A DNA stretch of 64,000 nt from Wolfiporia cocos (lineage: Eukaryota; Basidiomycota; Agaricomycetes; Polyporales; Phaeolaceae): the NCBI GenBank assembly GCA_029448655.1, contig JACCLO010000007.1, positions 3,162,001 to 3,226,000 on the forward strand. The letters are read 5' to 3'. The notes under the pieces are model-generated. The model was not told the origin of the DNA. It did no database searches and saw only the letters and a program-made list of their open reading frames with translations. The translations under genes were made by a program, and so were the position numbers. This document shows, in pieces, positions 22,401 to 32,110 of the stretch; position 1 is the first letter of the stretch, and the number at the start of each line of letters is the position of its first letter.

Positions 22401-25400
22401 TACCGCAAGCTAAATCAGATGACGAAGAAAAACAAGTACCCGTTACCTCTGATTAGCGAGCTACTCAACAAGCTCAAACGAGCTAAGTTCTTCAGCAAAC
22501 TCGACGTCAGATGGGGATACACTAACATCCGCATCGCTGAAGGAGACGAGGAAAAGGGCGCGTTCATAACCAACAGAGGATTATACGACCCCCTCGTCAT
22601 GTTCTTTGGAATGTGCAATGCACCAAGCACGTTCCAAACGATGATGAACGACATATTCCGAGAACTCATACTACAAGGGAAGGTCATCGTATACCTAGAC
22701 GACATACTGATCTTCACCGAGACTCTCGAAGAACATCGACTCATCACACGCAAGGTACTCGAGGTACTACGCGAACACAAACTAACGTGCAAGCCGGAGA
22801 AATGCGAGTTCGAGAAAGCCGAGGTCGAATACCTGGGCCACATCATCTCACACGGCAGCATCAAGATGGACCCGGTAAAGGTCCAAGGCATCACCCTGTG
22901 GCCGACGCCGAAGAACAGGAAGGAGGTACAGAGCTTTTTAGGGTTCGCCAACTTCTACCGCCGATTCATCAAGGGGTACAGTACATTGGCGCGACCATTA
23001 ATCGCCCTAACAGCGGACGTCCCGTTCAAATGGGACAAGGCCGAACAAGACACGTTCGATCTCATGAAGAGGTTGTTTACAGAGGCCCCCATTCTGGGAT
23101 CACCCACAGACACAGACCCTTTCCGGATCGAAGCCGACGCCTCTGACTTCGCTACAGGCGCCGTACTCTTACAACGACAAGAGTCGATCTGGAGACCCAT
23201 CGCCTATCTCTCCAAGGGTTTCACGCCCGCGGAAAAGAACTACGAGATATACGACAGGGAACTCCTCGCCATCATGCGAGCACTAGATGAGTGGCGACAC
23301 TTCATACAGGGATCCGCTGACGCAACCGAGGTCTGGAGCGATCACAAAAACCTGGAGTACTTCAAAACGCCCCAGAAGATCAATCCACGACAAGCAAGAT
23401 GGATGACCGAACTACAAGAGTTCGACATCAAGCTTACGCACATCCCTGGTACGAAGAACATACGTGCCGACCCACTCTCACGCCGCATCGACTGGGACGA
23501 CGGAAAGGAACACCTCGAGGGACAAATAGTCCTCAAATCACATCTGTTCGGGGACGAACAGCCTGAAGAGGGGGTGGATGAAATCGAAAAGCTAAGTTTC
23601 ATCTCCACCGAAACAATAAAAGCAAAAGTTGAAGCTCAAAAGGCTCTCTACGACTACGGTTTAGATGCAAATATCGTATTCAAAGAGGGACTAGCCTACA
23701 GAAAAGGAAAGCTGGTCATCCCCAACGACGCAGAACTCAAGGGCGACATCATATCGTTGCACCACGACTCGTTGTTAGCAGGACACCCGGGCAGAGACCG
23801 CACGCTTACCACCATTCACAAATCGTACTGGTGGCCGCACATGAGGAGAGATGTAACGTTATACGTCCGAGGGTGCGTAAAATGCCAATCGATCAAAGTA
23901 GATCACGCTAAACGAGCGGCACCCCTCAACCCCAACCCAACGCCAACGAGGAGTTGGGAGAACATATCGGTCGACATGATCACAGGCTTCCCCGAGGTAC
24001 GGGGCAAGAACGCCATCCTCGTCATTGTCGACATGATGTCAAAATGGACAACCGCGATCGAAACGACCGATAAACTAACGGCCGAAGGATGGGCTAACCT
24101 ACTCATCAAACACATCGTAACCCAACACGGCATCCCCAAGAAGGTGTTCAGCGATAGGGGCCCCCAGTTCGTGTCCGAATTCATCAAAGACACGTATAAG
24201 AAGCTCGGGATCGAAGGAAACCCATCCACTGCGTATCATCCACAGACCGACGGACAAACCGAGCGGATGAACCAGGAATTGGAAGTATACCTACGCCTTT
24301 TCGCCAACAGAAATCATACCAACTGGGCGGACCTGTTGCCTACGGCCACGTTCGCGTACAACACACATCAGAATGCGTCGACAAGACAATCGCCATTCTT
24401 CATAACGCACGGATACGAGCCGAATACAGGATCCAACGTTCCGATGGAAGTCGATATGTCCCTATCCGCAGAGAACTGGGCTGACCACCTGAAAGACGTA
24501 CAGGTGAAGGTGGCGGAAAGCATAGATCTCGCCAAGGCTGCCATGAAGAAATACGCCGACCGTCGACGACAGCCCTCGAGAAAATACGAGGTCGGAGACA
24601 AGGTTTGGCTCGACGGCACCAACCTTCACATGGGCACTCCATCGCGAAAACTATCCCCGAAGCGATACGGACCCTACCCAATAGCTGCCAAGATAGGCAT
24701 GGGCGCGTACAGGCTAACACTGACGCCTGACATGCGGGGTATACACCCGGTGTTTAACGAGATATTACTCACCCCCTACCACGAACCAGAATTCGAACAA
24801 CAAAGAATTCTACCTACGCCGGAAACACAAATCACGGCGACCAAAATCCTCCAATCGCGCGAAGAACACGGGCGAGTGGAATACGAAGTGCAGTGGTCAG
24901 ATGGATCGAGAACCTGGGAGCGTAAGCGAGACGTGGACCACTCCCAGGCTGATACATTTTACGAGCAGAACCCACGAGCACCGGGGGTACAATGGAAAAA
25001 TAGAACCATTACCGACGGTGACACCAAAGTCGTCGACCCCACAGAAGAGGACATACCTCACTACTCCGTTCTAAAGAAATACGGACTCACCGTAGTTTGC
25101 GCCATGCACGCCAGCCTGGATGTACTCATGGAGCGAGAGCGTCCCAAGATACGCTGGTGGCATGACAAACCGGTGCAATTCTTTATTCCCGTAAACCCTG
25201 AAACTTACATCGCGACGCATTTAATTGAAGTACACCGCCCCATCGAACGCAAGAAGCCCGATGGTATTACATACTACGACTACCCGGTCGTGTACATCCA
25301 CAAAATGACGCGTGAGTTCAACTTCTCATCACAAAAAGGAGCAGGCGACTTCGTCATTCCCAGACCACCGGGCGAGTACGCAACGATATTTACGATGACT

Positions 25401-25541
25401 CCTCGGGACGAGGAACTTAAAGGGGGGGTGATGTCACGGGCAAAAGCTTTCCCTAACGACAACGAGATCGATCCGGTCCCCCGAGTCCCCAAGCCCAGCC
25501 AGGCCCGGATCATACCATGGAAGGAGCCCAACAACGCCTAG
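19458..25541 (+). CDS. E3 gag-dUTPase-protease-RT-RNaseH-integrase polyprotein
   Basis: 2027 codons. Retrotransposon gag core at about 19800-20340 (FRDWWMRM, then QPWKEAI), then zinc motif CX2CX11CX5H near 20440-20510 in place of a normal CCHC knuckle. dUTPase at about 21050-21470 (GYDLYSAEE, APRSGLA, GVIDQDYTG, DRIAQLI, GFGSTD). Retropepsin-type protease with DSG at 21591 and DIFLGFDWL near 21795. RT with YLDD near 22692. RNase H (EADASDF) near 23130. Integrase with HHCC region at about 23760-23890 and DDE residues near 23973, 24152 and 24270. Chromodomain-like EVQWSDGSRTWER near 24885-24923. The last 37 codons run into the 3' LTR, which contributes coding sequence. The frame has no internal stops. 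Confidence 0.93.
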   Translation: MERRAAERLAPLDEDSDTPSPNKRMGNTLPPPERAPAPSPKTRSGYHALDTVPAYQGEFDILRAREQRNVPPKWQIPQVSERRRETFTPIPVSRNPPTYTQSRRRTVKEPPIFDDDKVKFRDWWMRMIQYLASQRQYMETSHDRIECAMSYIRGDKVDQWFANMFATYFNEETGWWEIHFDFFKQELFTRFEDPDREKRARRQLTALKMIFGKSNEYFTEIETLCREAGVDMDNEFVLQAVEKNVPSSVYEPVYASFSTQRDFHHRKVPVPKKYQPWKEAIMDFDQALWRRAQDRAEQKGEEAKTKGKEKKKDSNTPKKVYDSPAADRLCKFCGKKMGERPTSACTSPTWHIPMRDAGYKYTPGKSYAAATSGTTQTRPSGSKPAKQQLRELTDEEWQRMAAEYEEESKDSKKAEVSKITSNRFHLLNVEEVSDDDDQEVYGSAVDTTSQAGGSDYSDDDASSVCSEDSFCTAQEELRESTARPGAKPGLNSSLDDKMNVDTEPIVVSEDIDMKDTTDQPKKRKIRRVKKRTETLDIYLDDPRATVPEQKSDEAAGYDLYSAEETIVPAHGKENIDTGIKIRMPDGVYGRIAPRSGLANKGIDVLAGVIDQDYTGRLVVMLINHSDTDLVVNYKDRIAQLILEQNKNPRVKIVKRIRETTRGTAGFGSTDKIRGTHVVFGQGRRGRQIAVPAMIHSPHERTITTTALIDSGSTGSVVDYEFAQKHELNIQPLERPVRVQNADGSPNGGGTMTHYVEMQIQIGTHLENRKFNVSKLGSHDIFLGFDWLEQHNPTIDWRKKAIDFDKCDCEHEHLEEGDQVFMIDATVWLRYASECKEHIRNRLEIWEAGETALRGDVYPVTSEQIAAVKATEMDIAAKKTTEVKTFEEVVPEHLHDFKNVFEEGEFDKLPDRRPWDHVVELLPDAKPFCGKIYPLSPQQQKVLDEFLEEQLRTGRIRPSKSPWGAPFFFVKKKDGKLRPIQDYRKLNQMTKKNKYPLPLISELLNKLKRAKFFSKLDVRWGYTNIRIAEGDEEKGAFITNRGLYDPLVMFFGMCNAPSTFQTMMNDIFRELILQGKVIVYLDDILIFTETLEEHRLITRKVLEVLREHKLTCKPEKCEFEKAEVEYLGHIISHGSIKMDPVKVQGITLWPTPKNRKEVQSFLGFANFYRRFIKGYSTLARPLIALTADVPFKWDKAEQDTFDLMKRLFTEAPILGSPTDTDPFRIEADASDFATGAVLLQRQESIWRPIAYLSKGFTPAEKNYEIYDRELLAIMRALDEWRHFIQGSADATEVWSDHKNLEYFKTPQKINPRQARWMTELQEFDIKLTHIPGTKNIRADPLSRRIDWDDGKEHLEGQIVLKSHLFGDEQPEEGVDEIEKLSFISTETIKAKVEAQKALYDYGLDANIVFKEGLAYRKGKLVIPNDAELKGDIISLHHDSLLAGHPGRDRTLTTIHKSYWWPHMRRDVTLYVRGCVKCQSIKVDHAKRAAPLNPNPTPTRSWENISVDMITGFPEVRGKNAILVIVDMMSKWTTAIETTDKLTAEGWANLLIKHIVTQHGIPKKVFSDRGPQFVSEFIKDTYKKLGIEGNPSTAYHPQTDGQTERMNQELEVYLRLFANRNHTNWADLLPTATFAYNTHQNASTRQSPFFITHGYEPNTGSNVPMEVDMSLSAENWADHLKDVQVKVAESIDLAKAAMKKYADRRRQPSRKYEVGDKVWLDGTNLHMGTPSRKLSPKRYGPYPIAAKIGMGAYRLTLTPDMRGIHPVFNEILLTPYHEPEFEQQRILPTPETQITATKILQSREEHGRVEYEVQWSDGSRTWERKRDVDHSQADTFYEQNPRAPGVQWKNRTITDGDTKVVDPTEEDIPHYSVLKKYGLTVVCAMHASLDVLMERERPKIRWWHDKPVQFFIPVNPETYIATHLIEVHRPIERKKPDGITYYDYPVVYIHKMTREFNFSSQKGAGDFVIPRPPGEYATIFTMTPRDEELKGGVMSRAKAFPNDNEIDPVPRVPKPSQARIIPWKEPNNA

Positions 25542-25814
25542 ATAACGACACAAGGCCCGGTTCCCACGCGGCCACGATGACCGCTACGCATTTGATATAC
25601 CTTACACTTCTATGTTTCAGAGTCTGGCTTAGACCCCTACCTTAGTCTCGCACCAGACTCCCTAGTTACCATATACGGCCATTATAGTACAAACATGTAC
25701 AAACAGCCTATTAGTATAATAGCAGGCCTCGTTCAGCTGGTAACCCCAGTCTGAACTTGGCGTTCATCCACTTCGCTCCCCTCAGTTCGCTCTAAGGTTT
25801 TAGTGGCCTTGTCA
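25432..25814 (+). repeat. E3 3' LTR
   Basis: 383 bp, matching 18134-18516 base for base by eye. It contains the gag-pol stop codon at 25539-25541. Confidence 0.95.
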
Positions 25815-25857
25815 TAGTGCGCCGGGGTTGTGTAGGGTAAACCGCTACACGGGGTGG

Positions 25858-25868
25858 AGACTCGTCTT
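25858..25868 (-). promoter_or_regulatory. E2 primer-binding site (self-priming type)
   Basis: On the minus strand AAGACGAGTCT, one base after the 5' LTR, exactly complementary to the LTR 11-mer at 25963-25973. Confidence 0.73.
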
Positions 25869-25869
25869 A

Positions 25870-26242
25870 TGACACAAGCAACACTTCAAGCAACTACTCA
25901 GGGGATTGTTACTCGCGTTTCAGCGCAATCCTAGTCTGAGGCTACTCAAGGCGTATAAGGCCAAGACGAGTCTGGGGTGCTACCCTGCTCGTCGGCCCGT
26001 ATATATGCTATTCTACTGTTTGTACATTGTTTGGCTACTGTATAGTTATTACGTAAGCTGAGAGTCCGATACTATGGTAAACCCTATAATGGGTGTAGGT
26101 ACACGGCACAGAGTGTCCGGGGGGCTGGCAGCACGTGATAGGGTGCTCGGGGTCTTGCACGTGACTACTTAGGCGCGCGCTTAGATAAGATAAGGGTTTA
26201 GGCTCTAGTCACTGGCTAGGTGAAAGAAATCGGCTTGTGACA
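25870..26242 (-). repeat. E2 5' LTR
   Basis: 373-bp copy of 10349-10721, followed by the TGGGT duplication. Confidence 0.93.
25963..26006 (-). promoter_or_regulatory. E2 TATA box and self-primer
   Basis: On the minus strand TATATA (26005-26000) lies 32 nt upstream of AGACTCGTCTT (25973-25963), the complement of the site at 25858-25868. Confidence 0.7.
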
Positions 26243-26315
26243 TGGGTATGTACAATCTGACCCCTTTTATGCTAGCGGTGACTCATCTGCCTGTACTGCC
26301 CCTGTTATCAGCCCC

Positions 26316-26735
26316 TGACACAAAACTGTCTCAATGTACAAGTGCATCCTGATGAGGGGCAACCTGAGGTTGTATTGGCCTAAGGGTTAGCGCCAACACA
26401 TACACTAAGTCATAGGCACCCAGACAAGCACGCAGTGATGGTAGAGTGGGACAAGGCCCAATGCCTAAATTGAAGAGTCTGAGGTTGTAAGATCTCAGAC
26501 AGTAGACTACATACTAACATCACAGCAATGGGCTATGTACTTGCCCTAAAGTGGCCCAAAGCGTGACTATAGATGACCGCAGTATGTCAATGACCAATCT
26601 ACTATATGTAATACCAAGGAAGGTGCAACGTGTAACTACTAGTCCACTATGTATGGTGGTGCACTGGTCATGTGACTAATTGACTAGGGGCCCTGGGTTC
26701 AACCCAGGGAGGGGGCAAGTAAAGGATTTGTGACA
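26316..26735 (-). mobile_element. Solo LTR
   Basis: 420 bp, on the minus strand TGTCACAAA...GTGTCA, with perfect target duplication GCCCC (26311-26315, 26736-26740). It contains a palindrome GGGCCCTGGGTTGAACCCAGGG-like at 26688-26710. No internal region remains. Confidence 0.82.
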
Positions 26736-26740
26736 GCCCC

Positions 26741-27041
26741 CCAGCTCTCACCACACCTGCCATTTCTGCCTTGGCACACTATTGACTCTAATTGATGCAA
26801 GACTCTGATTGCACCATCGTGCACTGAGCACGTCAACTTCCAACAGCTACCTGTAACAATCAGGCAGTAACAGTAAATCCATTCCTGGGATTTCAAGATC
26901 TAGTGTCTCCTAATAATTGAGATTGCCATAGCACACTGCAGAGATATGTACTGGGGAAGTACAATTAGAATATTCTTGATGTCATAAGGTGTGGGTGTGA
27001 ATCCATCCAACTGCCTGTTCATACCGATAGAACACACCTTC
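26741..27041. other. Intergenic sequence
   Basis: No gene or repeat recognised. Confidence 0.4.
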
Positions 27042-27220
27042 TGTTGAAGTCTGCGCATGGTGTCCAGACAAGCACCGGCAAATGCTAGGTGCCCATAGGT
27101 AGTGATCGAGTCACAGAGCCTGTACTTACTTCATGCATTTGTAACAAGCTATGAAGCCCCTTTGCTCAAGCCAAGTGCAATTCTGGTGCTCACAAGTTCT
27201 TCAATGTTCTTTTCTCTACA
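27042..27220 (+). repeat. Copia-like 5' LTR
   Basis: About 179 bp, roughly 85-90% identical by eye to 28379-28558. Confidence 0.72.
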
Positions 27221-27306
27221 CAAATGCATCTGGGTTTTAGCTCCCCATAACCATTTGCTAGTGGAACTTGTGATCACTTGCCCTGTGAAAAATTTTTGAG
27301 CTCATC

Positions 27307-28146
27307 ATGACAACTCCCCACCTGCTCACATGCCTGATGTTTGGGAACTTCTTGTACAGTGTACCAAAGCTTCGCAATGGGGACTCCTTCTGCAATTGGG
27401 AGTTCACACTTTCAATTGCCATGAAGCATGTTGGATGCTATGATGTGATGGCAGGTGTGGTGACAAGGCCCAACCCCACTGAGGCGGATGAAGATGAGAT
27501 GGTGGACTATGAGGCAAAGGTGGCTGATGGGTTGATGGTAATTCGCCTTACAGTGGATCCCTCACAGTACATTCACATCTGTGATTGCACAGATGGACCG
27601 GCCACATGGGCAGCACTCCAGGGGGTGTATTTGAGGAAGAGCCATGCAAACTGATTCACCCTGAAGAAAAAGTTCTACAACTACCAGCACGACACATCCT
27701 TCCCCATTCAGTCCTACATCAACAGCATCATCTTGCTTGCTTCCACCCCCACCACCATTAGAGTTGCTCTCAATGATGATGACATCACCAATGTCCTTAT
27801 GTTCCAGTTGAATGAGATCAGGGGAAGTGTTGCTGACGTTCTCCAAGCACATGAGACCCTCACCATTGCAGAAGTGAAGGCCATGCTGCTTGGAGCAGAA
27901 GAATGACAAGGTGCACCAGAATCCAACTTGACAGCAGCCATGGTGGCCCACACTGGTAGATTCAGGGCCCGGGGAGGTATGAGGCATGGTGTCAACAGGG
28001 GCAGGGGTAATGGAGACCAGGGTGGTGGAAGGTTTGTGTGCTGGTGCTGCGATCACAAGGGACACAAGATCTACAACTGCCCAGACTGCCCAGGTCAGCA
28101 ACTGACAAGCGCTGGCCTCACCACAGAGGAAACATTCACATTTTAG
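27307..28146 (+). pseudogene. Ty1/copia gag with CCHC zinc knuckle, two nonsense codons
   Basis: One frame of 279 sense positions from ATG 27307, broken by TGA at 27652-27654 and 27904-27906 and ending at TAG 28144-28146. The pattern is copia gag: an N-terminal NGDSFCNWEF block, a central core (DGPATWAALQGVY, KKKFYNY, LTIAEVKAMLL), and a zinc knuckle CWCCDHKGHKIYNC (CX2CX4HX4C) at about 28036-28080. Both stops sit where Arg is plausible (NRF-type and EERR-type contexts), so CGA to TGA is likely. Confidence 0.78.
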
Positions 28147-28378
28147 ACACATAGGTGGATCATCCATGAGCAGCACAGTGGATGCTTTCTCCGCAGTTGG
28201 TGGTGATGGACCTGGAGGGATGTGAGGATGAGGGCTCTTCCTTCACAAGCAGGAGTTGCTCCCACTGCATTCTTTGGACATGTTGATCACTCAGGAGATT
28301 CAGGGGGTGCAGAAGACCCCCTAGTACATTTTCTTCTCTTATATTAGTTCAGCTGATCATGTGATGCTTGAGGGGGTG

Positions 28379-28558
28379 TGTTAAAGTCTGCACATGGTGT
28401 CCAGACAAGTGCCGGCGATCACACTAGGCACCTGTAGGTAGTGATCGAGTCACAGAGCCTGTACTTACTTCATGCATTTGCAATGAGCTATGAAGTCCCT
28501 TTGCTCAAGCCAAGCGCATTCCAGTGCTTACAAGTTCTGTGATGTCTTTTTCTGTAGA
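28379..28558 (+). repeat. Copia-like 3' LTR
   Basis: Second terminal repeat, abutting the 3' end of a minus-strand SINE. Confidence 0.7.
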
Positions 28559-29212
28559 GTTTCAGTCATTTATCTAAATCTGTCAACTGCCCTTCACTCA
28601 AGAAATGGCAGTTGCAAGCTAGATTTGCATGCAGATCAATCTACTGTGACAATAAAATGGTAAGTCCAGGATTCAAACCAGAGACCTCTACTGTTACAGT
28701 CTGCACAGGTGCACTCATATATTCCTTTTTTGATGCTTCACTGTGAGGAGGGACTTAGCATTCAACCACTCTATCATGTGCTCTATTCTAGGGATCCCCA
28801 CTCAACCAAGGCCCTGTTTCATGTATAACAACCCTATGCCCATTGTTCCTCATCTGATCACATTCTAGCATATATGTTGTGTCTAACCACAGACATTCTA
28901 TGTTTCATCCACTGTTGTGCTCAACCGCAACACTTCTCCTTTATTACTTAGAATGTTAGCTTGGTGGACTTAATAGTAGCAGTACCACAGACACTATGAC
29001 CCCAGTTATAGGATTGATTGAGTGATTAAGCCCTCAGCTTGTATATCGATGCTCTGACTCTGTGGAGTGCGACAGGTAGTGCACTACCCAATACACTGAA
29101 TAACTCGAATTAGTTGTTTCAGCTGAATGGATATTCAATCTGTAACATCTACCAAAGGTGAGAATTGCCACATTGCACATGCAATAACCAACCAGGCTAT
29201 AGTGGCAATGAT
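28559..29212 (-). mobile_element. tRNA-derived SINE, minus copy, interrupted
   Basis: The reverse complement runs from an A-box-like TAGCCTGGTTGG (29197-29208) through a B-box-like GGTTTGAATCC to a tail ending GATAAATGACTGAA. It matches the plus-strand copy at 29497-30235. A solo LTR (28692-29147 with TCTAC duplication) interrupts it. Confidence 0.7.
28692..29147 (+). mobile_element. Solo LTR (family C, internally shortened)
   Basis: 456 bp, TGTTACAG...CTGTAACA, perfect target duplication TCTAC (28687-28691, 29148-29152). It lacks about 85 bp, including the TATA and self-primer region kept in the 58249-58790 copy. Confidence 0.82.
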
Positions 29213-29496
29213 CAACTTTGAGCAGTAACAGTATATATGCAGCAAACTCAACACATAATTTTCACAAATCATCAAGGCAACTAACTGCTGCAGCAAGCAT
29301 AAAGAAACTAATGATAGTGGCAGCTTGATTTAGCATGTTTGACCTGGAGCAACTCATAATGGGAAAGCTGAATATACTGGAATCACAGGTCTTTAAAGGC
29401 AGATTCAATTTTATTTGCATTATAGCAGATGTTAAACTGTGAAAATGAAGTTCAAAAAGTATTCTATATATTGCTTGAAAGTGTGTAGTTTCTAGT

Positions 29497-30235
29497 AGCA
29501 CTGTAGCTCAGTTGGCTAATGCATGTTGCAATATTCTTACTGTCACCTGTGGTAAGGTCTTTGGTTCAAATCCTGGACTTACCATTTTATCGTCACAGTA
29601 GATTAATCTGCATGCAAACCTAGCTTGACACAGACATACCGTCTGTGGGACTGGCCTATAGCCAGGGTATATCTCCAATAGCTCACATCAGTTTCCAGGT
29701 CCCATGGCACCATGGAGAGGCGAGGTGACAAGCCATCTTGATGGCAGTACAACAGGTAGCTAGTCTGATGTCTCCAGACGAGCAAGTCAAGAGCTAAGAG
29801 CGGAGCGGCGGCCCACAAGAAAGCATATCAGAGGGTGTCATTACCCCACATCAAGAATGCTAAACATGAGGCGTAAGTCCTCATGCTAGCACATATGTAC
29901 ATGGGGGTGCACCAGTACCTATAAACCTGCCCTAAGGCTTAAGGGTCCGTGTGTGTAATGTAGGCATAAGGAAACATAACGACAAGGCACCAGTAATGGC
30001 ACCAAGTCATGTGGCATAGGGATAGAGATGCCAGTAAGGGCGCTTCCACATAGAGGGTGGCACCGGTAATGGCGCCCGTGCATAGGTGGTGCGACACTAC
30101 TTAGGATAGCTACTTACAAGGTGTATAATAGCGAAAATAATCCTGTAAAAAGTAGCAGTGAGCCCCAGAGTAAATCTGTGACATAGCTTGCAACTGCCAT
30201 TTCTTAAGCGAAGGGCAGTTGGCAGATTAAGATAA
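29497..30235 (+). mobile_element. tRNA-derived SINE, plus copy, interrupted
   Basis: A head with box A TAGCTCAGTTGG (29508-29519) and box B GGTTCAAATCC (29563-29573) looks like a Pol III tRNA promoter. A non-tRNA body follows and is interrupted at 29626-30183 by a solo LTR with TAGCT duplication. The intact body order can be read from the minus copy. Confidence 0.7.
29626..30183 (-). mobile_element. Solo LTR
   Basis: 558 bp, on the minus strand TGTCACAG...GTGTCA, perfect target duplication TAGCT (29621-29625, 30184-30188). It carries three copies of a GTAATGGC-like motif shared with the LTR at 58872-59896. Confidence 0.83.
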
Positions 30236-30388
30236 ATGACTGAAGTCCCTCTACACCTTCCATGCACCATTGATGCACAGAGATTCACCCATACTCTTCA
30301 TGTGGCTCCATGGATAATATCCACCATGACTCAGTTACAACTTGAATGGTAGCACTTTTTTCCTAGATGCATTATTGAGGTGAGTACC

Positions 30389-31008
30389 TGTCACAGACTT
30401 ACTGTCTGTGCGACCCCTGGGCTCAGGGGGATCCCTACATGCCTGCATAGAGTGAGCAGACGGCACCGACGTACTCATAGGACAGCCGAGGCGAACTCAT
30501 AGGTCCACCCATAAGGTGCCCAGCCGCCGAGGCGAACTCATAGGTCCACCCTAGGAGTGCCCAGCCGCCAAGGCCCCCAGACAACGAGTCGCAACCCACA
30601 GACTAGCGGACACAATAGAGGCCCCGGGCCAGCAAGTCACACAGCATGAAGTAAGAGAGGAGCTTGCGCTCAATGACGAGAATCCTAAAGATGGGGAGTA
30701 AGCCCCATCTTGTCGTATCTTATATACATGTGTGGAAGAGCAGAGCGGTCTACCCTAAAGTCATGGCCCGTGCGCATGTAACTATGAGTGACCGTGATGC
30801 TACGCTACATGTGATACTTGATGTGACCATCACGTGTCCGTACCTGAGGCGCGCGCTACCCTACAGCGCTAACCAACGATCAGGTGATCTATATACTCTG
30901 AGCGTGATGTGGAGGTAACTAAGGAGTAGCGGAGCGGCGTACGCCTAGCGCCGCCCATACAACCTATAGTGAGGGACGTACAGTAGCCCCTTGGGCATAT
31001 CCGTGACA
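30389..31008 (-). mobile_element. Solo LTR related to E1
   Basis: 620 bp, on the minus strand TGTCACGG...CTGTGACA. Flanks GTACC (30384-30388) and GCACC (31009-31013) differ by one transition. It shares with the E1 LTR the TATATAA, the GATGGGG...CCCCATCTTT hairpin and the following GATTCTC. Two tandem copies of a 45-bp block lie near 30487-30575. Confidence 0.8.
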
Positions 31009-31569
31009 GCACCACACTCCTCAGCAGGTCGTGCTGTATTCAGTCTCATCTCGGTGACAGCAGGTGCATGATGAGTGATTTTTTTGGCACACAGCCCAAT
31101 TCAATAAACCTGTTCAAACATCTTTACACACTATTGCTGCACCATCAATGCAACTTTTTTGCATGTCCCCCAAGTTCTGTCTGTATCTTCATGACTCTGG
31201 CATCGAATCTCTCAGAGTTTTTCAAAATGATAGCCATACATCTGTGGTGTACATACAATTTGTATGAGCCTCTGAAAATGCATTGTGCATGATACTGAAG
31301 CCCATGAAGTATTGCAACAGTAATGCATCCAAGCATCAGTCATGCCATCAATCATGATTGCCGAGTTGCTGAACGCACAGCACCAGACAGCATTATGCTG
31401 TCAGTGCATTGCAGCTGGCCAGCATCATCACACCATCAGCAATGGGAGGCTGAGTTCAAATTCGCTGACTGAGATGTGTGGATGATGTCACACTTTGACC
31501 ACTATCTACTTCTGTGTACTGACATAGTACAGATTTGTGCTCGTAAGATTATATACTCAGTCTGGTAAG
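31009..31569. other. Intergenic sequence
   Basis: AT-rich with short open frames only. No gene recognised. Confidence 0.4.
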
Positions 31570-32110
31570 TGTGATGGATTGAATATCCATTCAGCTGGAA
31601 TAACTAAGTCAAGTTACTCAGTGTATCAAGTAGCACACTACTCATCGGACTCCACAGAGTCAGAGCATCAATATACAAGCTGAGGGCTTAATTGCTCAAG
31701 CCTTTGAGAATGAGTATAAGACCCTTGTTATTCAACAAGGTCAAGCTGAGGAACTCGACCGGTATATACATCAGGTTTTATACTACAGTTTGTTAGTCAG
31801 AGTCATAGTGTCTTTGGTACTGCTATTATTAGGTCTGTTGAGTTAACATTCTAAGTATCAAAGGAGAAGCATTACGGTTGGGCACAACAAGGGATGAAAC
31901 AGAGAAGATGTATGGTTGGACATATGATATCAGCTAGAACACGATGAGACAGTAAACTATGGGCATAGGGTTGTTATACATGAAACAGGGGCCTACAGTT
32001 GAGTGGATGTCCCTAGAATAAAGTGCACGGTGGGGCAGTTGAATGCCAACCCCTCATACACAGTGAGGCATCAAAGAAGGGATACGGGTGTACCTGCAAA
32101 GACCGTAACA
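31570..32110 (-). mobile_element. Solo LTR (family C)
   Basis: 541 bp, perfect target duplication GTAAG (31565-31569, 32111-32115). Closely related to 6002-6545. Confidence 0.85.

Larger units (their letters stand above)
18134..25814 (+). mobile_element. E3: complete Ty3/gypsy retrotransposon with dUTPase, nested in E2
   Basis: The 383-bp LTRs (18134-18516, 25432-25814) look identical by eye, with perfect target duplication TAGTG (18129-18133, 25815-25819). E3 sits in the 5' leader of E2 in the opposite orientation, so it is the younger event. A purine tract AAAGGGGGGGTGA precedes the 3' LTR. The only coding defect visible is one in-frame TGA near the end of the gag N-terminal part. It is the best candidate here for a recently active element. 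Confidence 0.96.
10349..26242 (-). mobile_element. E2: Ty3/gypsy retrotransposon with dUTPase, split by E3
   Basis: The 373-bp LTRs (10349-10721 and 25870-26242) look identical by eye, and the perfect target duplication TGGGT is at 10344-10348 and 26243-26247. Without nested E3 and its duplication the element is about 8.2 kb. It reads on the minus strand: 5' LTR at 25870-26242, leader from 25869 down to 17422 across the insertion, then a single gag-pol frame 17421-10684. A purine tract (AGAAGAGGGGGTAC on the minus strand) abuts the 3' LTR. Two TGA codons break the polyprotein, so this copy cannot make it without readthrough. Confidence 0.95.
27042..28558 (+). mobile_element. Gag-only Ty1/copia-like element
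   Basis: Direct repeats of about 179 bp, 27042-27220 and 28379-28558, begin TGTTRAAGTCTGC and end in TCTACA/TGTAGA. They flank a 1158-bp interior that holds only a gag-like frame. A purine tract (GAGGGGGTG) precedes the second repeat. Flanks CCTTC and GTTTC may be a decayed duplication. No protease, integrase or RT sequence is present, so any movement needed enzymes in trans. Confidence 0.75.

Noticed and set aside
18717..25541. E3 as two independent genes
   Set aside because: Both parts lie in one frame with only one stop between, and E2 has the whole as one frame.
27562..28176. 204-codon minus-strand frame
   Set aside because: Antisense of the copia gag, which has the zinc knuckle on the plus strand.
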